From Bacteroidota bacterium (GTDB lineage: Bacteria; Bacteroidota; Bacteroidia; Chitinophagales; BACL12), in NCBI GenBank assembly GCA_016715425.1, contig JADKAC010000002.1, forward strand, positions 371,501 to 435,500: a DNA stretch of 64,000 bases, written 5' to 3'. The notes under the pieces were generated by a model. The model did not search any database. It was not told the DNA's origin and saw only the letters and a list, made by a program, of their open reading frames with translations. Shown piece by piece: positions 17,571-25,537 of the stretch (position 1 is the first letter of the stretch; every line of letters starts with the position of its first letter). The position numbers and the translations under genes are program-made.

Positions 17571-18100
17571 ATTACACGTAGAACTACGGAGTTTTTACAC
17601 TGAGAAGCACGAAGTTTTTTTACACTGAGAAGCACGGAGGTTTACTCGGAGAACCACGGAGATTAAATTTTTTCTCAGTTATACTCAATGATTTCTTTGT
17701 GTTATTCCTATGTTTAATTTTTTACTTTTTACACAGAGGAGCACGGAGGTTATCTGGGGGTGTTTGAGACCACGGAGGTTATTTTTTCTTTGTGTAACTC
17801 AGTGTTATCTCTGTGTTGCTCTGTGTAATTCTTTTTTATTTACACGGAGGATCACGAAGTTTTTCACGGAGGACCATGGAGTATATATTTTTTCTCTGTT
17901 TAACTCAGTGATATCTCTGTGTAGGGGCGCATGGAGTATATATTTTTTCTCTGTTTAACTCAGTGATATCTCTGTGTTGCTCTGTGTAATTTTTTTTATT
18001 TACACGGAGGATCACGAAGTTTTTCACGAAGGACCATGGAGTATATATTTTTTCTCTGTGTAACTCAGTAATATCTCTGTGTTGCTCTGTGTAATTTTTT
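17571..18100 (+). repeat. Array of four related inverted-arm repeat units (CACGGAG / CTCTGTG)
   Basis: A non-coding stretch of over 500 nt between the MFS gene and the convergent EEP gene. About four units start at 17571, 17731, 17841 and 18001. Each has a left half rich in CACGGAG/CACGAAG blocks, a T-rich centre and a right half rich in CTCTGTG/ACTCAGTG blocks. The last two are nearly identical over the first 80 nt. A 48-nt segment beginning CATGGAGTATATATTTTTTC occurs three times (17875, 17930, 18035). On the plus strand RNA the two halves can pair using a G-U pair; on the minus strand that position is an A/C mismatch. Confidence 0.85.
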
Positions 18101-19233
18101 CAACCCTCCCCAAACTCCACCAACTTTTCTTTTAAAAACTCTTTTGAATTATCAATTACAATTTCTGCCCACACAGGATAATGATCCGACATCTGATTTT
18201 TGCGCCATGTGTTTTTAAAATATTTTTTTTGATTCTCTGCTACTGTTAAATCTGTACTTCCTCCGTACACCTTTTGCATTTCAAGAACATATTTAGAAAA
18301 ACTCTCTTCTCTATAAATATGATTAAAGAAATTAAAAACTCCACCGCTATCCTGTTGTTCAGTATTTTTTACAAAATGAAAATATTTATTTATATAAAAA
18401 AACAAACGATCATACATTTGTGTGCCCGTTGCATTCGTATCCTTTCCTATCAACGATTCTAATTCAATAAAACCATTGCTGCTAAATAATTCCACTGTTG
18501 GTTTATCATTCAGATTATTTCCAATCGGATGATATAAATTCATATCGCCGGTTATAATAATATTATCCGACCACAAATGTTTGCTCTTTATTTTATGCGC
18601 AATTGCCTGTAACAATAAAGACACTTCTTCCAATCGCCATATTTTATCGTCTTCACCATCACCCGGATGCAAATGCAAATTCACGATTTCAAATTGTTTC
18701 CATCCACTTATAAATCCTGTGATATAAGGAGTGCGTTTCAGTTGTTTAATTGCACTGTTTTTTGTAAGGTCATCCCACAATATTATTTCGCCTGCCAATC
18801 CTGATAGCTGCACTCTTTTTTTATTATAGATATATCCCGATCTTTCACTATTGCCATCTCTGCCTTCTGTAATATCATTAATCATATACGCCCAATCTTT
18901 GCCGAGTAGTCGCATAATTATTTCCAGATCTTTCAACGTAGATTTTATTTCCTGAATAGCGACTATATCAAAGCGATTAATTATTTCAGCAATATAAAAA
19001 TAGGACTCGGGCAGTCGCTGAGTAGTATGTCCAAACTCCTTTAAATTCCAGGTGCCAATAATTAAATTAGATTCAGTTCTTCGAGTTGGAAACTCTTTAT
19101 CTAATGCTTCAATTAATATTAAAAGATTTTCGATACAGCGCATTTTTTCTATATAAGTCATTTCAGGAAAAACCAATGCAAAATTTTTCTTTTTATCATC
19201 ACTGATAGGACGCAGATCATTATACCAAGGCAT
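18100..19233 (-). CDS. Cytoplasmic endonuclease/exonuclease/phosphatase-family protein
   Basis: A 377-residue EEP-fold protein without signal peptide or membrane segment. Visible are LIIGTWNLKEFG near residue 58, FDIVAIQEIKS with the metal-binding Glu near 95, NIIITGDMNLYHP with catalytic Asp and Asn near 228, and SDHYPVWAEI with the terminal Asp-His pair near 350. This order is that of DNase I/exonuclease III relatives. Substrate is unknown. It is the second of three EEP genes in the window and unlike the other two in lacking an export signal. The repeat array directly abuts its 3' end. Confidence 0.85.
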   Translation of the reverse strand: MPWYNDLRPISDDKKKNFALVFPEMTYIEKMRCIENLLILIEALDKEFPTRRTESNLIIGTWNLKEFGHTTQRLPESYFYIAEIINRFDIVAIQEIKSTLKDLEIIMRLLGKDWAYMINDITEGRDGNSERSGYIYNKKRVQLSGLAGEIILWDDLTKNSAIKQLKRTPYITGFISGWKQFEIVNLHLHPGDGEDDKIWRLEEVSLLLQAIAHKIKSKHLWSDNIIITGDMNLYHPIGNNLNDKPTVELFSSNGFIELESLIGKDTNATGTQMYDRLFFYINKYFHFVKNTEQQDSGGVFNFFNHIYREESFSKYVLEMQKVYGGSTDLTVAENQKKYFKNTWRKNQMSDHYPVWAEIVIDNSKEFLKEKLVEFGEG

Positions 19234-19351
19234 AACAAATAATTTTTGTGTTAACTGAATTGCAACACAAGGTAAAAGATATTTTTGATAATGAATTTAA
19301 ACTATCATGATAGACACAATGCAAAGCTCAATAACAACAATGCTTTTTCCC

Positions 19352-19359
19352 TAACTTTG
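19352..19359 (+). promoter_or_regulatory. -7 box for the LUD-lpxH group
   Basis: TAACTTTG, a perfect TAnnTTTG match, ends 5 nt before the ATG at 19365. Transcription would begin at or next to the start codon, giving a leaderless or nearly leaderless mRNA. Confidence 0.55.
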
Positions 19360-19364
19360 TGCTG

Positions 19365-20027
19365 ATGGCACGCAACATATCCAGTAAAGAAGCAATGCTC
19401 ACCAATATCAGGAAGGCATTGTTATCCCCTACCAAGGCTCCCTTCTCGTTGAATGAACCTATGGATCCGGCATATCCGGTAAGTGAAGAACCATTGGAAA
19501 TTCAATTTGCTCAGGAGTTAATAAAAGTGAATGGTGAATTTATTTTTTGCGAAACAGAAAAAGAATGTGTGGATTCATTGAAAGAATTAATTGCGCAAAA
19601 AGGATGGAAAAAAATAAGTTGTGTAGATAAATCTTTACTTACACTTTTTGATCGCAATGTATTTACCGATTACGAAACTGATAAAAATATTATACAAACA
19701 GAAGTGAGTTTAACACCTTGCGAAGCGTTAGTTGCCCGCACCGGAAGTGTATTGTTTTCCAGCCGATTGGCATTAGGCCGCACATTACCTGTATTTCCTC
19801 CTTACAATATTGTTATTGCCAGCACCAATCAATTAGTACTTGATATTTCAGATGCATTTGCATTAGTGCGAAAAAAATATGATGGCAGTATGCCGAGTAT
19901 GGTAAATCTTGCAACAGGACCAAGCCGCACTGCAGATATTGAAAAAACTTTGGTGTTGGGTGCACACGGTCCAAGGGCAGTATATGTTTTCCTGATTGAT
20001 AATTGGGTAACAGAAACAGGAGAATGA
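19365..20027 (+). CDS. LUD-domain protein (LutC/YkgG family)
   Basis: Start at ATG 19365 (MARNISSKEAMLTNIRKAL); a GTG at 19359 overlaps the promoter box. The 220-residue product has the LutC-type layout: an N-terminal helix, then TPCEALVARTGSVLFSS near residue 124 and TGPSRTADIEKTLVLGAHGP near 184. LutC with LutA and LutB oxidises lactate to pyruvate in other bacteria. Here neither partner is nearby. Instead the stop overlaps the lpxH start by 4 nt, so the two are translationally coupled. Confidence 0.88.
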   Translation: MARNISSKEAMLTNIRKALLSPTKAPFSLNEPMDPAYPVSEEPLEIQFAQELIKVNGEFIFCETEKECVDSLKELIAQKGWKKISCVDKSLLTLFDRNVFTDYETDKNIIQTEVSLTPCEALVARTGSVLFSSRLALGRTLPVFPPYNIVIASTNQLVLDISDAFALVRKKYDGSMPSMVNLATGPSRTADIEKTLVLGAHGPRAVYVFLIDNWVTETGE

Positions 20028-20761
20028 AAAAAATTTATTTCGCATCCGACTTTCATCTCGGCATTCCCGATCATGCACAAAGTTTAGAAAGAGAAAAAAA
20101 AATTGTGCGTTGGCTTCACAGCATAAAACATGATGCTGCAAAAATTTATTTACTCGGCGATATTTTTGATTTTTGGTTTGAATACAAACATGTTTCTCCA
20201 AAAGGTCATGTCAGATTATTGGGAACACTTGCCGAATTGCAGGATAGTGGAATAGAAATAGAAGTATTTATCGGCAATCACGATATGTGGATGTTCGGAT
20301 ATTTTCAACAAGAACTTGGCATTCCAGTACATCATGATTCCATACAATTTGAATGGGGAGGAAAGAAATTTTTTGTTGGACATGGTGATGGAATCGGACC
20401 CGGAGATCATGGTTATAAGTTTATTAAAAAAGTATTTCGCAATAAATTTAATCAACAATTATTTGGATTGCTGCATCCTACAATTGCTTTTTCAATGGCT
20501 CGTTATTGGTCGGGAAGAAGTAGAAATAAGAATGAAGAAGCTGCATACTTAGGTGAGGATAAAGAGTGGCAGATTATTTATGCCAAAGAAATTTTAGAAA
20601 AAGAACATTTTGATTATTTCATTTTTGGTCACCGACATATTGTTTTAGAAGTGCCACTAAAAAATAACAGTACTTTTTATAACTTAGGAGATTGGATAAC
20701 ACATTTCACTTACCTTGTGTTTGATGGTGAAAAAGCAAGTTTATTATATTTTGAAAAGTAA
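20024..20761 (+). CDS. lpxH: UDP-2,3-diacylglucosamine diphosphatase (LpxH-type metallophosphoesterase)
   Basis: Start at ATG 20024, overlapping the LUD stop (ATGA). The 245-residue enzyme shows the full calcineurin-like set: ASDFHLG near residue 8, YLLGDIFDFWFEY near 44, IGNHDMW near 85, VGHGDGIGPGD near 124 and FGHRHI near 208. LpxH releases UMP from UDP-diacylglucosamine to form lipid X in lipid A synthesis on the inner face of the membrane. The DFWFEY motif and the membrane-proximal helical cap region support LpxH over a generic phosphoesterase. Confidence 0.9.
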   Translation: MKKIYFASDFHLGIPDHAQSLEREKKIVRWLHSIKHDAAKIYLLGDIFDFWFEYKHVSPKGHVRLLGTLAELQDSGIEIEVFIGNHDMWMFGYFQQELGIPVHHDSIQFEWGGKKFFVGHGDGIGPGDHGYKFIKKVFRNKFNQQLFGLLHPTIAFSMARYWSGRSRNKNEEAAYLGEDKEWQIIYAKEILEKEHFDYFIFGHRHIVLEVPLKNNSTFYNLGDWITHFTYLVFDGEKASLLYFEK

Positions 20762-21551
20762 TTGTTTCATACTGTTTTTATGTATTTCCTTCAGTGTTTC
20801 TGCAACGGATAGCTTATTGTATTCTGTCGATTTAACAAGTAGTTATTTTACAACAGACCATCTGCAAAATTTATATTATATCAATGGGAAAAATGAAGTG
20901 ATAAAATATGAATTCAATTCCGGAATTGAATATACATTCAGCGACAAACGATTAGGCAAACCCACATATATTGATGCAAGTAATCCGATGCGAGTACTTG
21001 TATTTTTCCCTGATTTTTATACAGTAGTAATTATGGATAATACTTGTTCGGCGATGAATATTATTAACCTCACTTCTACTTCCGATAAAAATTCTTATCT
21101 CCCTTATGTGGTCTGCTCACAAGCGGATGATAATTACTTTTGGATTTACGATCAATTGAGTCGCAAGCTTGTGAAATTAGATGAACGTGGAAATAAGGTG
21201 TTAGAAAGTGAAGCATTTGATGCATTGTTTAGTGATGTTGTTCTTCCATCGCAAATTATTTATTACAATCAAAGTGTGTATCTGCTTGATAAAAATTATC
21301 GTGTGTTGCTATTTGATTTATACGGTTCTTTTTACAATGAAATACGAACTCAGACTATTGGATATATTCAAGTAGTAAATAACAACTTTGTGTTTTTACA
21401 AGACAACGAAATGCAGATGATTGACAATACGTTATTGTCCAGAAAAAATTATCCGCTTCCTTTACCAGATGTATTGCAAGTTCGCATACATCCCAACAGA
21501 TTATTTCTGCGTACTGCTTCGCAGATTGGAGTGTATTCTGTTGAATATTAG
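20751..21551 (+). CDS. Exported protein with beta-propeller-like strands, unknown function
   Basis: The frame opens at 20715 inside lpxH. The TTG at 20751, 11 nt before the lpxH stop ends, starts a good signal peptide (LKSNCFILFLCISFSVSA), so I prefer it. The mature part (about 245 residues) has repeated short strand blocks: YYINGKNEVIKYEF, YFWIYDQLSRKLVKLDERG, SVYLLDKNYRVLLFDLYG and RLFLRTASQIGVYSVE. Together they suggest a small beta-propeller. It is coupled to lpxH, so an envelope role is possible. I do not recognise a named family. Confidence 0.72.
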   Translation: MKSNCFILFLCISFSVSATDSLLYSVDLTSSYFTTDHLQNLYYINGKNEVIKYEFNSGIEYTFSDKRLGKPTYIDASNPMRVLVFFPDFYTVVIMDNTCSAMNIINLTSTSDKNSYLPYVVCSQADDNYFWIYDQLSRKLVKLDERGNKVLESEAFDALFSDVVLPSQIIYYNQSVYLLDKNYRVLLFDLYGSFYNEIRTQTIGYIQVVNNNFVFLQDNEMQMIDNTLLSRKNYPLPLPDVLQVRIHPNRLFLRTASQIGVYSVEY

Positions 21552-21588
21552 CTTATTTATTTTATAGTAAAACAAACAACTTCACGCT

Positions 21589-22665
21589 ATGCAATTGATT
21601 GCGAAACTTCAGGCGATTAAAGAAAAATGGATGCTTATTCAAGAACAACTCAGCGACCCCGAGTTGATAAAAGATATGAAGCGTTTCAAACAATTAAATA
21701 AAGAATATAAAGACATGAGTCCAGTGGTGCAGGCATTTGATAAATATCAATTGGTGGTGAGCAATGCAGAAAATTGTAAGCTATTAATCAATACAGAAAA
21801 AGATGCAGAACTATGGGCAATGGCAAAAGAAGAACTGGTATTATTAGAAGATGAAAAAGAACAATTGGAAGAAAAAATAAAACTGTTGTTAGTACCGAAA
21901 GATGCGGAAGATGAGAAAAATGCTATTCTCGAAATTCGTGCAGGAACAGGAGGTGATGAAGCAGGCATTTTTGCCGGAGATTTGTATAAAATGTATAGCC
22001 GTTATTTTGAAAAGAAGGGATGGAAAACAGAAGTGATAAACATGAATGAAAGTGAGAAAGGCGGCTATAAAGAAATTGTAATGGAAGTGGAAGGACAAGA
22101 TGTGTACGGCAAACTGAAATATGAATCAGGTGTGCATCGTGTGCAGCGTGTTCCCGAAACAGAAAGTCAGGGAAGAGTGCATACTTCCGCAGCAACAGTT
22201 GCGGTATTGCCGGAAGCTGAAGAAGTGGATGTAGATATTAATATGAACGATGTAAAGATTGATACCTTTCGTGCATCGGGTGCAGGTGGACAGCACGTAA
22301 ACAAAACAGAGAGTGCAATTCGCATGACACATATTCCTACAGGTATTGTAGTGGAATGTCAGGATGAAAGATCGCAGATGAAAAACAAAGCCAAAGCATT
22401 AAAAGTGCTGCGTACACGCATTTATGAAAAAGCATATAATGAGCACATGGCAATAATTTCCAAACACAGAAAAACATTGGTGAGCACAGGTGATCGTTCA
22501 GCAAAAATTCGCACTTATAATTTTCCGCAAGGAAGAGTAACTGATCATCGCATCAATTTCACGATGTATAATTTACCCGAAGTAATGAATGGCAATATTG
22601 ACGAATTAATGGATGCATTGCAAATAGCAGAAAATGCAGAGAAAATGAAAGCAGGTGGATTGTGA
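21589..22665 (+). CDS. prfA: Peptide chain release factor 1
   Basis: A 358-residue class I release factor. The catalytic GGQ lies at residues 233-235 within RASGAGGQHVNKTESAIR. The stop-codon recognition loop is P-E-T at 189-191 (RVPETESQGRVHTS), the PxT form of RF1, not the SPF form of RF2. The N-terminal coiled-coil domain occupies roughly residues 1-110. RF1 reads UAA and UAG on the ribosome. It is 37 nt after the previous gene and is followed by a repeat-rich spacer. Confidence 0.96.
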   Translation: MQLIAKLQAIKEKWMLIQEQLSDPELIKDMKRFKQLNKEYKDMSPVVQAFDKYQLVVSNAENCKLLINTEKDAELWAMAKEELVLLEDEKEQLEEKIKLLLVPKDAEDEKNAILEIRAGTGGDEAGIFAGDLYKMYSRYFEKKGWKTEVINMNESEKGGYKEIVMEVEGQDVYGKLKYESGVHRVQRVPETESQGRVHTSAATVAVLPEAEEVDVDINMNDVKIDTFRASGAGGQHVNKTESAIRMTHIPTGIVVECQDERSQMKNKAKALKVLRTRIYEKAYNEHMAIISKHRKTLVSTGDRSAKIRTYNFPQGRVTDHRINFTMYNLPEVMNGNIDELMDALQIAENAEKMKAGGL

Positions 22666-22683
22666 GGGGTAGTGGGTATCAGG

Positions 22684-22884
22684 TAGTGAGTAGTGAGTAG
22701 TGAGTGAAAAAAAATTAACAATAAGCAATTAGCATTAGGCAAAATGCAATTGTAAATTATAAAGGTAAATGGTAAATGAAATCATGAGTGGTGAGTGAAA
22801 AAAAATTAGCAATAGGCAAAATGCAATTATAATTTATAAATGGTAAATGGTAAATGAAAAAATGAATGATGAGTGATGAGTTTT
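22684..22884 (+). repeat. Repeat-rich non-coding spacer after prfA
   Basis: The gap from 22666 to 22984 (319 nt) has no gene. It holds three tandem TAGTGAG heptamers (22684-22704). Then come two diverged copies of a block of about 85 nt, each with GTGAGTGAAAAAAAATTA, AGGCAAAATGCAATT and GGTAAATGGTAAATGAA. A last TGATGAGTGATGAG run ends near 22880. No T-run hairpin is present. Confidence 0.75.
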
Positions 22885-22984
22885 TTTATTTTCAATTTAA
22901 AAAATCAATGGTTAATGTTAAATTGTGTAAGTAGATAGTGTATAAAAATAATTCAGTTTACATTTGGTTAATAAATTTCACAAT

Positions 22985-23647
22985 ATGGAAACTATAAATA
23001 TTAAAAGCGCAGTTTTAATTACTCTGCTATTTTGCTTCAGCATACCAATGTACGCACAGTTTGCTATTGGAATTAACGGAGGTTATACAAATGCAAAAGA
23101 AGACTATGGGGATGTAATTCTTCCGGAGAATGCAGAAACTACTGTAAACCGTTTTAATATACATGCAACAACATACTATATCATCGATACATATTTTAGT
23201 GTGGGAGTAGAACCAGGCTATACAGGTCGTGGCGCTGCTTGTGTCCCCGGCTTTTTTATACCGGTGTTTGACACAAAATATCTTTTGAATTATGCCGAAT
23301 TACCCATTTTATTTAAAGGAAGTTTACCACTATTTAAAAATAAAATAGCCTTGTTTGGCAAAGTAGGAATTGGTACTTCATTTCTAGTAGCTGCTTATGA
23401 AGAACAAGATGATTTGTTTGGAGATTTACCAACGGCAAGAATGAAAATGCCTTTAGATAATAATGGTGTATTAAATAGATGGGATTATGGAATATATAAT
23501 GGTGCAGGATTAAGTTATAACTTATCTAAAAGTCAAATCTATTTTGCATTTGATTACTACTATGGCTTAGCAGATGCTGAAAAATATAATACATCTAAAA
23601 ACAGGAGTTTTAATTTTAATCTAGGTTATAGCATTTTTTTAAAATAA
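22985..23647 (+). CDS. Outer-membrane beta-barrel protein (PorT-like)
   Basis: Start at ATG 22985; an upstream TTG (22964) is less likely. The 220-residue product has a signal peptide (about 1-24, ending MYAQ). Barrel-type strands follow: FAIGINGGYTNAKED, FSVGVEPGYTGRGAA, LLNYAELPILFKGS, IALFGKVGIGTSFLV, YGIYNGAGLSYNLS and IYFAFDYYYGLADA. The last strand is NFNLGYSIFLK. The YAELPILFKG block is typical of Bacteroidota PorT/OMP_b-brl_2 proteins. Role unknown. Confidence 0.82.
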   Translation: METINIKSAVLITLLFCFSIPMYAQFAIGINGGYTNAKEDYGDVILPENAETTVNRFNIHATTYYIIDTYFSVGVEPGYTGRGAACVPGFFIPVFDTKYLLNYAELPILFKGSLPLFKNKIALFGKVGIGTSFLVAAYEEQDDLFGDLPTARMKMPLDNNGVLNRWDYGIYNGAGLSYNLSKSQIYFAFDYYYGLADAEKYNTSKNRSFNFNLGYSIFLK

Positions 23648-23687
23648 AATCAGAGGATAATTGGTAAAGCAATTTACCATACAAAAC

Positions 23688-23722
23688 AAAAAAAAGTTGC
23701 TTAAAAAAAGCAACCTTTTTAA
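23688..23722. terminator. Bidirectional terminator between barrel and DUF2383 genes
   Basis: A 7-bp stem GTTGCTT (23696-23702) with AAGCAAC (23708-23714), a 5-nt A loop, an A-run on the left and a T-run on the right. It sits between two convergent genes. Confidence 0.85.
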
Positions 23723-23739
23723 ATATTGAAAATCGTATT

Positions 23740-24207
23740 TTAGGAAAGCGCTTTATGCACATCTCTCAATCCTTTAATAATATCATGGGATCTTTTCAGT
23801 TTATCTTTTTGATCAGATACTAACTTTCTGGCTGAGTGATCGGTAAGATCTTCATCTTTTAAAGCTTCGTTATAAGCTTTTTGCGCAGCATCTTCTCCAA
23901 ACTCACAATTATTTAAAGCGGTCTGGCGATCGTTGCCAGTAAAGGTGGCTTTAACATCCATCCATGCTCTGTAGATTTTACCCGAATTAGTTGTGCCATC
24001 GGCCACATCTCCTCCCAATTTACCTACTTCAGCAACAAGATCTTGTTTTAATCCACGGCTTTGATCCACCATTTGATTAAATGTTGCCTTTAAATCAATA
24101 CTGCCATCACCAAGGTTTTTAATGGCTTTTTCATATCCCTCAATTCTATCATTATTGATCAGAATTAAATCGTTTAGGATATCGCTTACTTCTTTGTTTG
24201 TTGTCAT
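23740..24207 (-). CDS. DUF2383 / PA2169-family four-helix-bundle protein
   Basis: A soluble 155-residue all-helical protein. Its start (NKEVSDILNDLILINNDRIEGYEKAI) and the later helices (VDQSRGLKQDLVAEVGKLGG, YRAWMDVKATF, FGEDAAQKAYNEAL) match the PA2169/DUF2383 ferritin-like bundle family. Members are often stress-induced and of unknown biochemical role. Many lack a complete di-iron set, and none is obvious here. It stands alone with its own terminator. Confidence 0.85.
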   Translation of the reverse strand: MTTNKEVSDILNDLILINNDRIEGYEKAIKNLGDGSIDLKATFNQMVDQSRGLKQDLVAEVGKLGGDVADGTTNSGKIYRAWMDVKATFTGNDRQTALNNCEFGEDAAQKAYNEALKDEDLTDHSARKLVSDQKDKLKRSHDIIKGLRDVHKALS

Positions 24208-24313
24208 AATTTCAATTTTTAAATGTTTATTAATAATACGTGGTCTTTAAATTTACTTTATCCATTTGTCGAATCGTTATTTCAGAATTTATAGATCGTT
24301 TTGAAAATTACGA

Positions 24314-24763
24314 TTATAGTACTTTCTTATTCAACACCATACCGTTTTCACTAAACAAAATTCTTATTGTCTCACTATCTTTTTTCAACTTCACCTGATA
24401 ACATTCACCATGTTGTTGGTTGTCCACTTTGCGATAGTCCTCTGCATTATAAGCAGCAAATTCATTTTCCACTACCAGTGAAATTGATTGCGGTAATTCC
24501 GATTTTTCTATTTTCTGTTCTGTTTCTATCCATTCACCATTTTCTCTATAATCCACAAACATTTCTGTATCATTTAATTTAAACTCTGCTTCATAAATAC
24601 CAGTGTCAATCATTGCCCATTTTTCATTTTTTACATCCGGGAACCTTTCCTTGAATGGTACTTTAACCTTATCAGGTACATTTTTATATGAAACAGATTT
24701 TTTATTGCATGCTGTCAAACTTATGAGGCCAACACACATTATTAAGAATACTATTTTTTTCAT
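24314..24763 (-). CDS. PepSY-like (DUF2874) lipoprotein
   Basis: A 149-residue protein with a lipobox LTAC (Cys at about residue 19). The following two half-repeats share a pattern: VPFKERFPDVKNEKWAMI with YEAEFKLNDTEMFVDY, then VVENEFAAYNAEDYRKV with CYQVKLKKDSETIRILF. This is the PepSY-like / putative beta-lactamase-inhibitor-like fold of Bacteroidota. Members are periplasmic, with no proven partner. A 277-nt AT-rich gap (24764-25040) lies upstream, in which I see no gene or strong structure. Confidence 0.8.
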   Translation of the reverse strand: MKKIVFLIMCVGLISLTACNKKSVSYKNVPDKVKVPFKERFPDVKNEKWAMIDTGIYEAEFKLNDTEMFVDYRENGEWIETEQKIEKSELPQSISLVVENEFAAYNAEDYRKVDNQQHGECYQVKLKKDSETIRILFSENGMVLNKKVL

Positions 24764-25040
24764 TGGTTTAATATTTTTATAATGTAAAATATATCTTGAT
24801 TAAAAAATTCAGGATATATAAACATTCTTAATTTCTAAAGTGCTTCGTGGGTTTTAAAGTAAAAAATAGTAATCATTTTTGATTCCCGATTTTAATACTT
24901 TCGATATAATTAGTAACACATAAGATTTAAAATTGTTGAGACAATATGTGCTTCTCTAATTGAAAATTTTTAAAAAGCTTTAAAATTAATAGGATAATAA
25001 AAGTAGTAAAAAACAGGAAATAGGTTTAAGCAATATCCGG

Positions 25041-25460
25041 TTATAATGCCTCCGTGTAACTTTTAAAATTATCCAATATAGATTGCCAACCAGATTTTTG
25101 AAATTCCAATGGATGTTCATCTTCTGCTTCAAAGGCTTCTGTTATTTCTGTGCTGTTTCCTACTTCTTTAAAATCAATACGCACATTTCTGCCATCACCA
25201 AGTACATATTGAATTAATTTATTTTTTTCAATTGCTTCATACACACCTTCAAAATCAAAACCCATACTGCCGTCTTTCGCTTCCATCCTGCTTTTAAATG
25301 CACCGCCCACATGTAAATTATTTTCTGCTGCTGTTGTATGCCAGGATACATCTGCATTATTCCATTGCATAATATGTTGTGGAGTTGTCCAGCTTTCCCA
25401 AACTTTATCTATGGGTGCATTTACGATTGTTTGAATTGAAATTGTTGCTCTTGGTTCCAT
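25041..25460 (-). CDS. SRPBCC (AHSA1-type) domain protein
   Basis: A 139-residue single-domain START/Bet v1-like protein. The opening ISIQTIVNAPIDKVWESWTTPQHIMQWN is the hallmark of AHSA1-type SRPBCC proteins. Later come GVYEAIEKNKLIQYVL, VRIDFKEVGNSTEITEAF and a final helix GWQSILDNFKSY. The fold makes a hydrophobic ligand pocket. Ligand and role are unknown. No export signal is seen. Confidence 0.88.
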   Translation of the reverse strand: MEPRATISIQTIVNAPIDKVWESWTTPQHIMQWNNADVSWHTTAAENNLHVGGAFKSRMEAKDGSMGFDFEGVYEAIEKNKLIQYVLGDGRNVRIDFKEVGNSTEITEAFEAEDEHPLEFQKSGWQSILDNFKSYTEAL

Positions 25461-25537
25461 TGCAATTTGTTTTTATAAAAATATTTATTCCGCAATTTTA
25501 GAGATGTATTTAATAACAACATTTAACGGTTTACTTT

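Noticed and set aside
17710..17958. 82-codon open frame on the plus strand inside the repeat array
   Set aside because: Its translation merely follows the repeated CTCTGTG blocks, with repeated Leu/Cys/Phe runs; no domain, no start signal and no similarity between its repeats and a protein repeat family.
17571..18100. CRISPR array
   Set aside because: The units are not of constant repeat-spacer form; spacing and internal sequence vary, and no cas genes are near.
24764..25040. Possible small gene or RNA in the 277-nt gap
   Set aside because: AT-rich with no start-plus-frame of note, no clear hairpin and no promoter box with a partner.
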